A stretch of DNA of 64,000 nucleotides, taken from IMG/VR virus record IMGVR_UViG_3300007511_000004, positions 62,001-126,000 of that record, one strand, 5' to 3'. The stretch comes from a virus. Below are positions 8,881 to 17,358 of this stretch, in pieces. Within the stretch, counting starts at the first letter, position 1, and every line of letters starts with the position of its first letter. The notes under the pieces were generated by a model. That model was not told the DNA's origin. It worked only from the letters and a program-made list of their open reading frames with translations, and searched no databases. Position numbers and translations under genes: made by a program.

Positions 8881-8893
8881 GGAGTATAGACAA

Positions 8894-10240
8894 ATGTCTT
8901 ACGATAAATTAATTGAGAAATGGAACCCAGTTCTCTCGGAAGAAAGCGTTGCACCTATTGCTGATAAGCATAGAAAAGCTGTAACTGCTCAGCTTCTGGA
9001 AAACCAAGAGGTTGCTTTCCGCGAAGAAGGTTCGCAGATGAACTTCCTGGCGGAACACGACCAAAACACAACTAACGTCACTAGCGGTACTACTGCGAAC
9101 TGGAACCCAGTTCTTATCTCGCTTGTACGTCGTGCTATGCCAAACATGATCGCTCACGATATCGCTGGCGTTCAGCCAATGACCGGTCCAACAGGCCTCA
9201 TCTTCGCGATGAAGTCACGTTACCGTTCAACTAAATCTGGCGTTTCTGTTGGTGATGAGGCTCTGTTCGGCGAAGCTGCATTTAACTTCTCGGGTGACTC
9301 GGGCACAACTGCAATGGCAGCTGATGGCTCTGGTCTTTCGGGCGTTAATGATGGCGACGGTGACTCTACAATCGCAGACTCGGTTGCAGATCCTACTACA
9401 GGTCTTGACCTTTACACTACCGCTGAAGCAGAAGCACTTGGTGCATCTGGCGGCGAACAGTTCGCTGAAATGGGTTTCACCATGGAAAAAGCAACTGTTA
9501 CTGCAAAGTCACGTGCTCTGAAAGCCGAGTACACTATGGAATTGGCACAGGATCTTAAGGCTATCCACGGTCTGGATGCTGAAACAGAACTTGCTAATAT
9601 CCTGACAACTGAGATCCTAGCGGAAATCAACCGCGAAGTTATCCGTACAGTTAACTCTCAGGCGAAGCTTGGTGCTACTACTGGTAACACTGCAGTTAAC
9701 GGCATCTTCGATCTTCAGACAGACGCAGACGGTCGTTGGAGCGTTGAAAAGATCAAAGGTCTTATCATCCAGCTCGAGCGTGAAGCTAACCAGATCGCAA
9801 AAGACACTCGTCGCGGTAAGGGTAACTTCCTGGTCGTTTCTTCGGATGTTGCTTCGGCTCTTGCAGCTTCGGGTATGCTTGATTACGCTCCGGCGCTTTC
9901 GGCTAACCTGAACGTCGACGACACAGGTAACACTTTTGCAGGCGTTCTGAACGGTCGCACTAAGGTCTATATCGACCCATATGCAACTGCAGACTATGCA
10001 ACTGTAGGTTATAAAGGTTCTTCGGCATATGACGCAGGTCTATTCTACTGCCCATACGTACCACTAACTATGGTTCGTGCGGTTGGTGAGAACACCTTCC
10101 AGCCAAAAATCGGCTTCAAGACTCGCTACGGTATGGTTTCGAACCCATTCGTTGGCGCTACTCCTGCTAACGGTCTGGCAGCTGCTAAGACCAATCAGTA
10201 CTACAGGATCTTCAGGGTTGATAATATCCTGGGCGCATAA
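8894..10240 (+). CDS. 23: Major capsid protein (gp23)
   Basis: This 448-residue capsid subunit has the HK97-like fold of T4 gp23. The N-terminal segment (SYDKLIEKWNPVL) is the expected delta-peptide removed by gp21. Core family motifs include PMTGPTGLIFAMKSRY (about 95) and FTMEKATVTAKSRALKAEYT (about 195). The C-terminus contains KIGFKTRYGMVSNPF. ATG 8894 is chosen because GGAG lies eight bases upstream; an open extension back to 8792 has no such site and overlaps gp22. GC content and codon use are visibly more biased than neighbours, consistent with the most abundant virion protein. Confidence 0.96.
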   Translation: MSYDKLIEKWNPVLSEESVAPIADKHRKAVTAQLLENQEVAFREEGSQMNFLAEHDQNTTNVTSGTTANWNPVLISLVRRAMPNMIAHDIAGVQPMTGPTGLIFAMKSRYRSTKSGVSVGDEALFGEAAFNFSGDSGTTAMAADGSGLSGVNDGDGDSTIADSVADPTTGLDLYTTAEAEALGASGGEQFAEMGFTMEKATVTAKSRALKAEYTMELAQDLKAIHGLDAETELANILTTEILAEINREVIRTVNSQAKLGATTGNTAVNGIFDLQTDADGRWSVEKIKGLIIQLEREANQIAKDTRRGKGNFLVVSSDVASALAASGMLDYAPALSANLNVDDTGNTFAGVLNGRTKVYIDPYATADYATVGYKGSSAYDAGLFYCPYVPLTMVRAVGENTFQPKIGFKTRYGMVSNPFVGATPANGLAAAKTNQYYRIFRVDNILGA

Positions 10241-10281
10241 GCCTAGCGAAGAGAAGGGTCAACCTTCCAAAATAATAGATG

Positions 10282-10305
10282 GGGCGGCATTTTGCCGCCC
10301 TTTTT
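10282..10305 (+). terminator. Rho-independent terminator after gp23
   Basis: A seven-bp GC stem GGGCGGC / GCCGCCC with an ATTTT loop is followed by five T. It ends the capsid transcript. Confidence 0.9.
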
Positions 10306-10345
10306 AGTGGCCGTTCAAATCCTTATATTCTTCCGTTTTTTCTCT

Positions 10346-10353
10346 TATAAATA
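10346..10353 (+). promoter_or_regulatory. Late promoter (TATAAATA)
   Basis: A perfect late element lies 33 bases upstream of the tail-tube-fold gene at 10379. Confidence 0.72.
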
Positions 10354-10378
10354 TAGGTAACAAGATGAGGAATGAAAT

Positions 10379-10864
10379 ATGTCTTTAACCGAAAATCGTA
10401 ATTACTTACAACCCAGTGCATTCAAAGTTCTGATTGACCGAAAAAGGTTTGCCAACGCGAATTTCTTTGCGCAGTCGTTTCAACATCCGGATGTTAGTAC
10501 TACTGCGACCGAAGTTCCATATAGACAGTATAGCAGCTCTCCCGAAATCCCGGATACTTACCAGTATGGGGAATTGACTATTAACTTCATATTAGATGAG
10601 GATATGGAAGTATACACGGAACTCCATACCTGGCTAAAGGATAATGTTGATAAAGAATTTCAGGAAGCTGATTCGGTCAATCCCTCGTATGCAGATATCG
10701 TGATTACCGTTCTATCTAGTAAGAATAATGTTAATAAGAAAATCAAATACAGAAATGCATTTCCAACTAATATTGGGGGTATTTCTTTTGAAGCGAATCT
10801 CGACGGTCTGCAGGTTATGGCTTTTCCGGTTTCGTTCCGTTATACATACTTTGACATTGAATAA
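10379..10864 (+). CDS. Tail-tube-fold protein, gp19-like
   Basis: This 161-residue protein begins MSLTENRNYLQPSAFKVLIDR, a pattern shared by small tube-like or tube-initiator proteins of marine T4-like phages. Segments such as YGELTINFILDEDMEVYTELHTWL and the C-terminal FRYTYFDI match the beta-barrel tube fold seen in gp19 and gp54. It is a second tube-type gene separate from gp19 and lies just upstream of uvsY. It could be a tube-baseplate junction component; the exact T4 equivalent is uncertain. Confidence 0.65.
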   Translation: MSLTENRNYLQPSAFKVLIDRKRFANANFFAQSFQHPDVSTTATEVPYRQYSSSPEIPDTYQYGELTINFILDEDMEVYTELHTWLKDNVDKEFQEADSVNPSYADIVITVLSSKNNVNKKIKYRNAFPTNIGGISFEANLDGLQVMAFPVSFRYTYFDIE

Positions 10865-10881
10865 ACTATAGGATTATATTT

Positions 10882-11328
10882 GTGATTGATCTACAGAATG
10901 TACTGAAAGAGTGGGAAACTGATTCCGTAATTGATGATATGAATTTAGATGAAGAGAGCAGAAAAGCTGCTAATCTCCATGCTAAATATCTACAATTATA
11001 TTCCCTTGCAAAACTTCAACTTAAAAAATCAGAAATGTCGCAGAAGTCCCTATTGAAGGATAAGTGGCTATATTATGGTGGGAAAATGACTGCAGAGGAT
11101 ATTGAAGATAGAGGTTGGGAGTATGACCCGTTTGATGGGCTTAAAGTCCTGAAGACTGATATGGATCGCTATTATGATGCAGATCCTGATATACAGAAAT
11201 CGGAAGAGAAAGTAGAATACTGGAAGACCGTGGTTGCAGCTCTAAAAGAAATTCTGGATAATGTCAAATGGCGGCATCAGACTATTAAGAATATTCTAGA
11301 ATGGAAAAAGTTTCAAGCCGGTGCATAA
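10882..11328 (+). CDS. uvsY: UvsY recombination mediator
   Basis: This 148-residue helical protein matches UvsY in length (T4: 137) and in the motifs LYSLAKLQLKK, KDKWLYYGGKMT and the C-terminal KWRHQTIKNILEWKKFQAG. UvsY loads UvsX onto gp32-coated single-stranded DNA. The start is GTG. The gene overlaps the next start by eight bases. UvsX itself is in this window in three pieces. Confidence 0.9.
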   Translation: MIDLQNVLKEWETDSVIDDMNLDEESRKAANLHAKYLQLYSLAKLQLKKSEMSQKSLLKDKWLYYGGKMTAEDIEDRGWEYDPFDGLKVLKTDMDRYYDADPDIQKSEEKVEYWKTVVAALKEILDNVKWRHQTIKNILEWKKFQAGA

Positions 11329-11980
11329 CGAATTAATCATTTGGACCATACAGCGAACAGGTGCCACAACGCTTAAATCCCGATTGGGTATCCAAGGCGC
11401 TATATTCGGTAATGGTGGGAAGTATGGCTCAACCCCCTCGGAAGAGATGGAGGATATTTTATCCTTTGAGAGAGAATTTAAATCCTCAGTAGGGGGATAT
11501 CATACTAATTGGGGTAAGTTATTCCAAATCGCGAAATATACCCCCGATCGTACCCATATCGTACATTACCGAGATAATTCAGCAGATCGTATACTATCTT
11601 GGTATCTCGCCAACTCGACTGGTGCATTCAGTCCTAAAAAAGTGGACAAATATAAAGATAATGTAGTTAAATTCCTCGGGGATGATACACTAGACCCATC
11701 CCACTTAATTGAACGAGAGATACTTGATCTAAAGCTCCTTCTACAAGCCTCAGTTATCCTTAATAGCCTTGGTCGAGATATAATCGTTACTAAGTATGAG
11801 GATTTCTTTACACCGGAGCAAGGATATGGCACTCGTGATATATACGAACAGTTATCCGGCGTAGATGACTTTAATGAGTTAATAAATAACAATGCAGAGA
11901 TTCGAAACTTAAAAGCTGAAATTGATGGAAAAGATAACAGTACAGAAGAACACCCACGTATCGCTGAACTTAAGTTGTAA
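11321..11980 (+). CDS. Sulfotransferase-like P-loop protein
   Basis: This 219-residue protein opens with WTIQRTGATTLKSRL, matching the 5'-phosphosulfate loop of sulfotransferases (Q/P-R-T/S-G-S/T-T). A second typical element, HIVHYRDNSADRILSWYLA (about 87-105), resembles the 3'-phosphate-binding R...S motif. It starts with GTG overlapping uvsY and itself overlaps uvsW by about 55 bases. The natural substrate is unknown. A second sulfotransferase-like gene is at 48092. Confidence 0.6.
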   Translation: MHNELIIWTIQRTGATTLKSRLGIQGAIFGNGGKYGSTPSEEMEDILSFEREFKSSVGGYHTNWGKLFQIAKYTPDRTHIVHYRDNSADRILSWYLANSTGAFSPKKVDKYKDNVVKFLGDDTLDPSHLIEREILDLKLLLQASVILNSLGRDIIVTKYEDFFTPEQGYGTRDIYEQLSGVDDFNELINNNAEIRNLKAEIDGKDNSTEEHPRIAELKL

Positions 11981-13439
11981 TAGTGGAATTGCGATGGAGT
12001 TAAACGAGTTCTTTTCGTTTTTCGTTCCTGGCTACAAATTTATGCCAGCGTATAAGAATAAGGTATGGGATGGTAAAGTCCGTTTATTTAATCGAAATAC
12101 CTATGAATTACCCGTAGGCCTATACCATTATCTTAGTCATTTTGCAAAGAAACGGGGTTACGAGATTGATCTGATAGAGGGTACAGTTGGTTATCCTACA
12201 GATAAAAATCAGGTAGATCCGAAGGCGATATTAGAATTCCTGAAGTCTTTGAATCTTTCATCACGCGGTAATCCTATTGATGTAAGAGATTATCAGTTTC
12301 AGGCTATCTGCACGGGCATACAAGATAGAAGATCTATCCTACTTTCACCAACTGGGTCGGGTAAGTCCTTAATTATATACTCATTGCTCCGATGGTATCT
12401 TGATAACCATGATGATAAGATTCTGGTTATTGTTCCAACCACATCTTTGGTTGAGCAAATGCATTCAGACTTCGCCGACTATTCTGCAAAGGATCCTACC
12501 TTTAACGGCAAAGAGATGTGTCACACTATCTTCTCAGGTCGACCTAAAAATAATATAGAGCAGCGAGTTGTTATCAGCACATGGCAATCTGTCTATAAAC
12601 TCCCTGGTACTTGGTTCGATCAATTTGGAGCGGTTTTCGGTGATGAGTGTCATGGTTTCAAATCCAAATCATTGACCTCCATTATGAACAAATCGCGGCG
12701 CGCAGCTTATCGATTTGGAACAACAGGAACACTTGACGGAACACAAACTCATGAACTCGTACTCCAAGGTTTATTCGGAAAGGTATATGATGTAACAACT
12801 ACTAAGAAGCTCCAGGAAAATGACACCCTTGCAGAATTAGATATCTCGATGCTATCCCTTAAACATCCTAAATCTATCGGGAAAGACTGGGGTAAGCGGA
12901 CGTATCAAGAGGAGATAGATTATATTGTAAGGAACGATGAGCGTAATAAATTCATTAAGAATCTGGCATTAGATCAGAAGGGTAATACCCTAGTATTGTT
13001 CCAATTTGTGGAGAAGCATGGTAAACCCCTATATACTATGATAAAGGATGATGCTAAAGAAGGACAAAGGGTTTATTTCGTAAGTGGTGAGGTTGAAACA
13101 GAAGATCGAGAAGCCATTCGAGGAATCGTAGAGCAACAATCTAATTCGGTGATTGTCGCCTCGCTCGGTACCTTTTCCACAGGTATTAACATCAGGAACC
13201 TACACAATATCATCTTCGCCTCTCCTTCTAAATCTCAGATACGGGTACTACAGTCAATTGGCCGTGGGCTTCGTAAGTCTGATAATAACCAAGCTACTCA
13301 TCTGTTTGATATTGTGGATGACATCACAGGCAATAAAGCTAAGAAGAACTTTGCCTTTCAGCATGGAGCAGAACGTCTAAAGATCTATGAGAAGCAGGGA
13401 TTTAACTATAAGATATATAAGATAGATTTAAATGAGTGA
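11925..13439 (+). CDS. uvsW: UvsW helicase
   Basis: This 504-residue superfamily 2 helicase resolves recombination intermediates and R-loops. The N-terminal DNA-binding region contains VPGYKFMPAYKNKVWDGKVR. Helicase motifs follow: SPTGSGKS (Walker A, about 145), IVPTTSLVEQM (Ia), GDECH (motif II, DExH type), GTTGTL (III), and the C-terminal QSIGRGLRK (VI). Length matches T4 UvsW (503). ATG 11925 aligns with the T4 N-terminus. Confidence 0.95.
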   Translation: MEKITVQKNTHVSLNLSCNSGIAMELNEFFSFFVPGYKFMPAYKNKVWDGKVRLFNRNTYELPVGLYHYLSHFAKKRGYEIDLIEGTVGYPTDKNQVDPKAILEFLKSLNLSSRGNPIDVRDYQFQAICTGIQDRRSILLSPTGSGKSLIIYSLLRWYLDNHDDKILVIVPTTSLVEQMHSDFADYSAKDPTFNGKEMCHTIFSGRPKNNIEQRVVISTWQSVYKLPGTWFDQFGAVFGDECHGFKSKSLTSIMNKSRRAAYRFGTTGTLDGTQTHELVLQGLFGKVYDVTTTKKLQENDTLAELDISMLSLKHPKSIGKDWGKRTYQEEIDYIVRNDERNKFIKNLALDQKGNTLVLFQFVEKHGKPLYTMIKDDAKEGQRVYFVSGEVETEDREAIRGIVEQQSNSVIVASLGTFSTGINIRNLHNIIFASPSKSQIRVLQSIGRGLRKSDNNQATHLFDIVDDITGNKAKKNFAFQHGAERLKIYEKQGFNYKIYKIDLNE

Positions 13440-13776
13440 ATACGCAATATTACAATATAAGCTACTAACCGGAGAGGAAGTTATCTCTGAAGTAGTTGCC
13501 TGGCCGGATGATAGTAATGATGTAGGTAAACTCATTTTGAGGAACCCTCTCACTATTAAATTTGATATGGAACAGACTGGTTATTATCTAATGCCATTCA
13601 TGGCCAATCAAATATGCGAAGACTGCGAGATAGGACTAGATCCATATTCAATAATATCAGAGGCACATCCTAGTGACCAAATGATAATGAAATATAAGAA
13701 GATAACAGAATATCTCATGGGAGATGCAGATGATCCAGACTTCTACATTGATGATATACCAGAGTTCTTACACTAG
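13432..13776 (+). CDS. Conserved hypothetical protein downstream of uvsW
   Basis: This 114-residue acidic protein starts inside the end of uvsW. Its N-terminal 60 residues (YKLLTGEEVISEVV, LRNPLTIKFD, YYLMPFM) look like a small beta-barrel of the kind found in Sm-like domains, and similar proteins follow uvsW in other marine T4-like phages. The function is unknown. Its TAG stop is the first part of a 42-bp repeat also found at 60527. Confidence 0.65.
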   Translation: MSEYAILQYKLLTGEEVISEVVAWPDDSNDVGKLILRNPLTIKFDMEQTGYYLMPFMANQICEDCEIGLDPYSIISEAHPSDQMIMKYKKITEYLMGDADDPDFYIDDIPEFLH

Positions 13777-13815
13777 TATTCTATCCCACCCAAAAGGGTC
13801 TTTTATATTATACCG
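13774..13815 (+). repeat. Dispersed 42-bp repeat, copy 1 (terminator plus leftward promoter cassette)
   Basis: The sequence from the stop codon TAG through the hairpin to TATACCG is identical to 60527-60568. Similarity resumes downstream at TTTGTAAACCCCCT (13828-13841 and 60581-60594). In both copies the upstream gene stops at the first base triplet of the repeat. This looks like a mobile regulatory cassette of the kind described in T4-type phages (promoter early stem-loops). Confidence 0.88.
13788..13804 (+). terminator. Terminator hairpin in repeat copy 1
   Basis: ACCC-AAAA-GGGT followed by C and four T, then ATATT. The stem is short, but it is conserved exactly in the second copy at 60541. 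Confidence 0.6.
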
Positions 13816-13835
13816 AGGTTCGATCGGTTTGTAAA
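13807..13835 (-). promoter_or_regulatory. Leftward sigma70-type promoter in repeat copy 1
   Basis: Read on the minus strand the order is CCCCC-adjacent TTTACA, 17 bases, TATAAT, both hexamers as in the strongest rightward promoters here. The hairpin at 13788-13799 would sit at the 5' end of the leftward transcript. No minus-strand gene follows, so the transcript would be antisense to the 13432 gene and uvsW. Confidence 0.6.
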
Positions 13836-13889
13836 CCCCCTAAATGAAAAAAAATGATCTTTTTTTAGAAAATATTTTACATAAAACTG

Positions 13890-13918
13890 TTTACACCTAT
13901 GTGTGGATATGATATAAT
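13890..13918 (+). promoter_or_regulatory. Strong sigma70-type promoter for gp55
   Basis: TTTACA, 17-base spacer, TATAAT, then the late sigma gene 20 bases downstream. An AT-rich stretch with several A/T runs lies upstream. Confidence 0.85.
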
Positions 13919-13938
13919 ATAGTATGAAAGGAGCGAAA

Positions 13939-14523
13939 ATGGCAAAGAAAAAACAAAGTATTCATTATGTTAATAATGCAGAATTCTCGAACGCTGTAGT
14001 AGAATATGTAAAATCTGTCAACGAGGCAGAGAAGAACAAAGAAACAATCCCAATTGTACCTGATTACATTGCGACCTGCTTTCTTCGTATCGCTGAAGGA
14101 TTATCCCACAAATCAAACTTTATTCGATACACCTATCGCGAAGAGATGGTGATGGATGCAGTAGAGAATTGTCTCAAAGCAGTGCGGAATTATAATATCG
14201 AAGCGGCTACTCGAACAGGTAAACCGAATGCGTTTGCATATTTCACACAGATTAGTTGGTATGCATTCCTTCGGAGGATTGAAAAAGAGAAGAAGCAACA
14301 TGACGTAAAATTACGATATCTTACAGAATCCGGTATAGAAAACTTTATTGCAGATGAGGATATAACTAATCCTAGTATCAATTCCTTTGTGGATCAACTT
14401 AAGGATCGCATTGATAAGATCAAGTGCCAGGATCAGAATATCAAGGAATATAAGAAGAAGATAAAACCCCCTCGCAGACGCCGCGTAGTGGTTGACTCGG
14501 ACTTATCAGGATTTTTAGAATAA
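13939..14523 (+). CDS. 55: Late-transcription sigma factor (gp55)
   Basis: This 194-residue divergent sigma factor directs host RNA polymerase to TATAAATA late promoters, working with gp33 and the gp45 clamp. The conserved core region is seen at about 50-110: the helix around ATCFLRIAEGLSHKSNF, then MVMDAVENCLKAVRNYN and FAYFTQISWYAFLRRI. T4 gp55 is 185 residues. ATG 13939 is preferred: AAAGGAG lies six bases upstream, and the earlier in-frame ATG 13924 would place that site inside the coding region. The C-terminus is basic (PPRRRR). Confidence 0.93.
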   Translation: MAKKKQSIHYVNNAEFSNAVVEYVKSVNEAEKNKETIPIVPDYIATCFLRIAEGLSHKSNFIRYTYREEMVMDAVENCLKAVRNYNIEAATRTGKPNAFAYFTQISWYAFLRRIEKEKKQHDVKLRYLTESGIENFIADEDITNPSINSFVDQLKDRIDKIKCQDQNIKEYKKKIKPPRRRRVVVDSDLSGFLE

Positions 14524-15585
14524 ATGCACGTAGCAATTTTAAACGATACACACTGTGGTATACGTAATTCCTCTGATGTATTTGGGAACAACGCCGAGAA
14601 ATTTTATTCCGAGGTGTTTTTCCCATACCTGATGGAAAATGGCATTAAGCGGATCCTTCACCTGGGTGATGTGTTCGATAATCGTAAATTCATTAACTTT
14701 AAGGCTCTGAATGGATATCGAAAGGCCTTCCTCTCTAAGCTTCGAGAGTATGGGATTCATATGGATGTTATCCCGGGCAATCACGATACCTATTATAAGA
14801 ATACAAATGAGTTGAATTCCCTTAAGGAATTGCTGGGGCATTATATGGGAGAAGTAACTATCCATATGAATCCTACAGTAGTTAATTATGATGGATTAGA
14901 TGTTGCATTATTGCCATGGGTCTGTCAGGATAACTATGATAAATCTTTACGGTTCATTGAATCGTGTAAAGCCCCGTGGTTGGCCGGCCATCTGGAATTG
15001 AATGGATTCGATGTGATGAAGGGAATCCCTCACCATGGGGGAATGAATCCGGGTTTGTTCAATAGATTCGAACAGGTAATTTCGGGCCACTTTCACACAA
15101 AATCCGAAAAAGATAACGTACGATATCTTGGAACCCAATTAGAGTTCACTTGGAGTGACGCACATGACCCTAAACATTTCCACATTCTTGATACGTCTAC
15201 TAGAGAGCTTTTTCCTGTACACAACCCTCACACTCTTTTCCATCGTATACATTACGACGATCGTAAAAGCAATTATGATGATTTTGACCTGAGTCAGATC
15301 CATAATAAATTTGTAAAAGTTGTTGTAATTAATAGATCTGACCTATTTACATTTGACCGATTTATTGATAGAATACAATCACACCCTATCCACGATTTGA
15401 AGATCGCCGAGAACTTTAATGAGTTTGTTGGGGATAATGTTGAGGATGGGGGCATTGAACTGGAAGAAACCGAAACCTTACTTGACTCCTATGTTGATGG
15501 TGTGGATACTGACCTAGATAAGGTCCGCATCAAATTAAGTATGAGAACCCTGTTAACTGAGGCTCAGACGTTTGAAATCGCATGA
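14524..15585 (+). CDS. 47: Recombination endonuclease subunit gp47 (SbcD/Mre11 type)
   Basis: This 353-residue metallophosphoesterase carries the ordered motifs NDTHCG (about 6), LGDVFDNR (about 50), PGNHDTYYKN (about 82) and GHFHTKS (about 195), which bind the two metal ions. With gp46 it forms the MR-type complex that resects DNA ends for recombination-dependent replication. Length equals T4 gp47 (339). The next gene starts within its stop codon region. Confidence 0.95.
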   Translation: MHVAILNDTHCGIRNSSDVFGNNAEKFYSEVFFPYLMENGIKRILHLGDVFDNRKFINFKALNGYRKAFLSKLREYGIHMDVIPGNHDTYYKNTNELNSLKELLGHYMGEVTIHMNPTVVNYDGLDVALLPWVCQDNYDKSLRFIESCKAPWLAGHLELNGFDVMKGIPHHGGMNPGLFNRFEQVISGHFHTKSEKDNVRYLGTQLEFTWSDAHDPKHFHILDTSTRELFPVHNPHTLFHRIHYDDRKSNYDDFDLSQIHNKFVKVVVINRSDLFTFDRFIDRIQSHPIHDLKIAENFNEFVGDNVEDGGIELEETETLLDSYVDGVDTDLDKVRIKLSMRTLLTEAQTFEIA

Positions 15586-17312
15586 TTATATTTAAATCTC
15601 TAAAATACCGGAATTTCCTATCGACAGGAAACAACTGGACTGAAATTGATCTTACTGCCACTAAGTCTACTCTTATTGTGGGTCATAATGGCGCAGGTAA
15701 GTCGACTATGCTAGATGCTTTGTCATTTGCATTATACGGTAAAGCCCACAGGAATATCAATAAACCTCAACTGGTCAACAGTATCAATAATAAGGACTGT
15801 CAAGTTGAGGTAGAATTTACCATTGGGAAATCAGAATTCAGGATCCACCGAGGACTTAAGCCTCAGATATTCGAGATCTGGAAGAATGGCACCATGATTA
15901 ATCAGGAGGCCCGTGCACTCGAATATCAGAAGGTATTAGAGTTGAATATCTTGAAGATGACTCATAAGTCATTCCATCAGATCGTAGTCTTGGGCAGCTC
16001 TTCGTTCATCCCATTCATGCAGCTTTCAGCTCAACATCGACGGGCAGTTATTGAGGATTTACTTGACATTAACGTATTCTCTAAAATGAATATATTAATT
16101 AAGAGTAAGCAGGGGATACTCCGGGATAAGATAAGAGAATTAGATTACAACCTCGAGCTAAACGAGAACCGTATCGATACTCAGAAAAAGTATATCAGAG
16201 ATATCGACGCAATGAATAACGAGGAGATCCTTGAGAAAAAGTCTCGCATTAAGGAAACCCAGGGCGAAATTCAGCGATTAGAGGATGAAAATTCGATCTC
16301 AAATGAGATAGTAGGTTCGAAACAAGAAGAGGTGACCCGCCAACTTAATGCTGCACATGATCGAAAGCAGTCAATCCTATCCTATAAAAATACCTTTAAT
16401 ACCCAGATTAAAAGTCTAGTCAAGGAAGCTAAATTCTACGAGGATAATACTGCATGTCCAACGTGTACGCAAGAAATTGTAGAGGAAGTACGTGAGGGAA
16501 AACTCCATCAGGTAAAGAAAGAGGCCACTACTCTACAAGAGGCATTAACAAAAGCTGAAGATGAAGCAGGCAAAATTGCGGACGAGATCACTCGGTTTTC
16601 CGAAAAGGTTGATGAGCTTAGAAAAGAGGAATTCAAAATCCGCGGTAATAATCAGGAGATCGGTAGGCTTCAGAAGACCATCGATACTCTTAATAAAGAT
16701 ATCGAGCGGCTATCAGTTCGGGGTGGGGATCTTAATACTGCCAAGTGCGAATTGGAAGAGCTTCAATCTACGCGCGAAGATCTTCGTAATAGTAAATTCC
16801 AGGAGAATGAATCATATAGCTATAATGCATGCATTGCAGAGATGCTAAAGGACACCGGTATCAAAACGAAAGTTATCAAGCAATATCTGCCGGTCATTAA
16901 TAAATTGGTTAACCAGTATCTGCAAACCCTAGATTTTTTCGTGCATTTCGATCTAGACGAGGAGTTCAAGGAAACTATCAGATCTCGCCACCGCGACGCG
17001 TTTTCTTACGATTCGTTTTCAGAAGGTGAAAAACAGCGGGTTGATTTAGCTCTACTATTCACTTGGCGCATGATCGCTAAAATGAAGAACAGTGTATCCA
17101 CCAATCTTCTATTATTGGATGAGACCTTTGACTCCTCTTTGGACCATGAGGGCGTAGATAACTTGATGAAGATTTTGTATACCCTTGAGGATGATACTAA
17201 TACTTTCGTGATTAGCCATAAGGGGGAAATCCTAGATGGTAAATTCAAGCGAAAGATTGAATTTGTGAAAGAGAAAAATTTCTCAAAAATCGCAACTTTG
17301 GGGGTTACATAA
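15582..17312 (+). CDS. 46: Recombination endonuclease subunit gp46 (SbcC/Rad50 type)
   Basis: This 576-residue SMC-like ATPase has Walker A GHNGAGKSTMLD at about 34, a long coiled coil (about 180-430) broken by a zinc hook CPTC near residue 292, the signature FSEGEKQRVDLALLF (about 483) and Walker B LLLLDETFD (about 511). Length matches T4 gp46 (560). It overlaps gp47 by four bases (ATGA), indicating translational coupling of the two subunits. Confidence 0.95.
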   Translation: MIIFKSLKYRNFLSTGNNWTEIDLTATKSTLIVGHNGAGKSTMLDALSFALYGKAHRNINKPQLVNSINNKDCQVEVEFTIGKSEFRIHRGLKPQIFEIWKNGTMINQEARALEYQKVLELNILKMTHKSFHQIVVLGSSSFIPFMQLSAQHRRAVIEDLLDINVFSKMNILIKSKQGILRDKIRELDYNLELNENRIDTQKKYIRDIDAMNNEEILEKKSRIKETQGEIQRLEDENSISNEIVGSKQEEVTRQLNAAHDRKQSILSYKNTFNTQIKSLVKEAKFYEDNTACPTCTQEIVEEVREGKLHQVKKEATTLQEALTKAEDEAGKIADEITRFSEKVDELRKEEFKIRGNNQEIGRLQKTIDTLNKDIERLSVRGGDLNTAKCELEELQSTREDLRNSKFQENESYSYNACIAEMLKDTGIKTKVIKQYLPVINKLVNQYLQTLDFFVHFDLDEEFKETIRSRHRDAFSYDSFSEGEKQRVDLALLFTWRMIAKMKNSVSTNLLLLDETFDSSLDHEGVDNLMKILYTLEDDTNTFVISHKGEILDGKFKRKIEFVKEKNFSKIATLGVT

Positions 17313-17333
17313 TTCCTAATTTTGTGTTATAAT
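17305..17333 (+). promoter_or_regulatory. Promoter candidate for gp45
   Basis: A G run, then TTACAT (or GTTACA with an 18-base spacer), 17 bases, then TATAAT, 25 bases before the clamp gene. The -10 is perfect; the -35 is weaker than in other family members. Confidence 0.6.
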
Positions 17334-17358
17334 TATTAAATATCTAATGGAGTTTATG

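Noticed and set aside
8792-8893. N-terminal extension of gp23 by 34 codons
   Set aside because: It overlaps the gp22 coding region, lacks a ribosome site, and gp23 homologues start at the 8894 ATG.
16561-16848. 95-codon ORF inside gp46
   Set aside because: It is in another frame within the coiled coil of gp46 and has no ribosome site.
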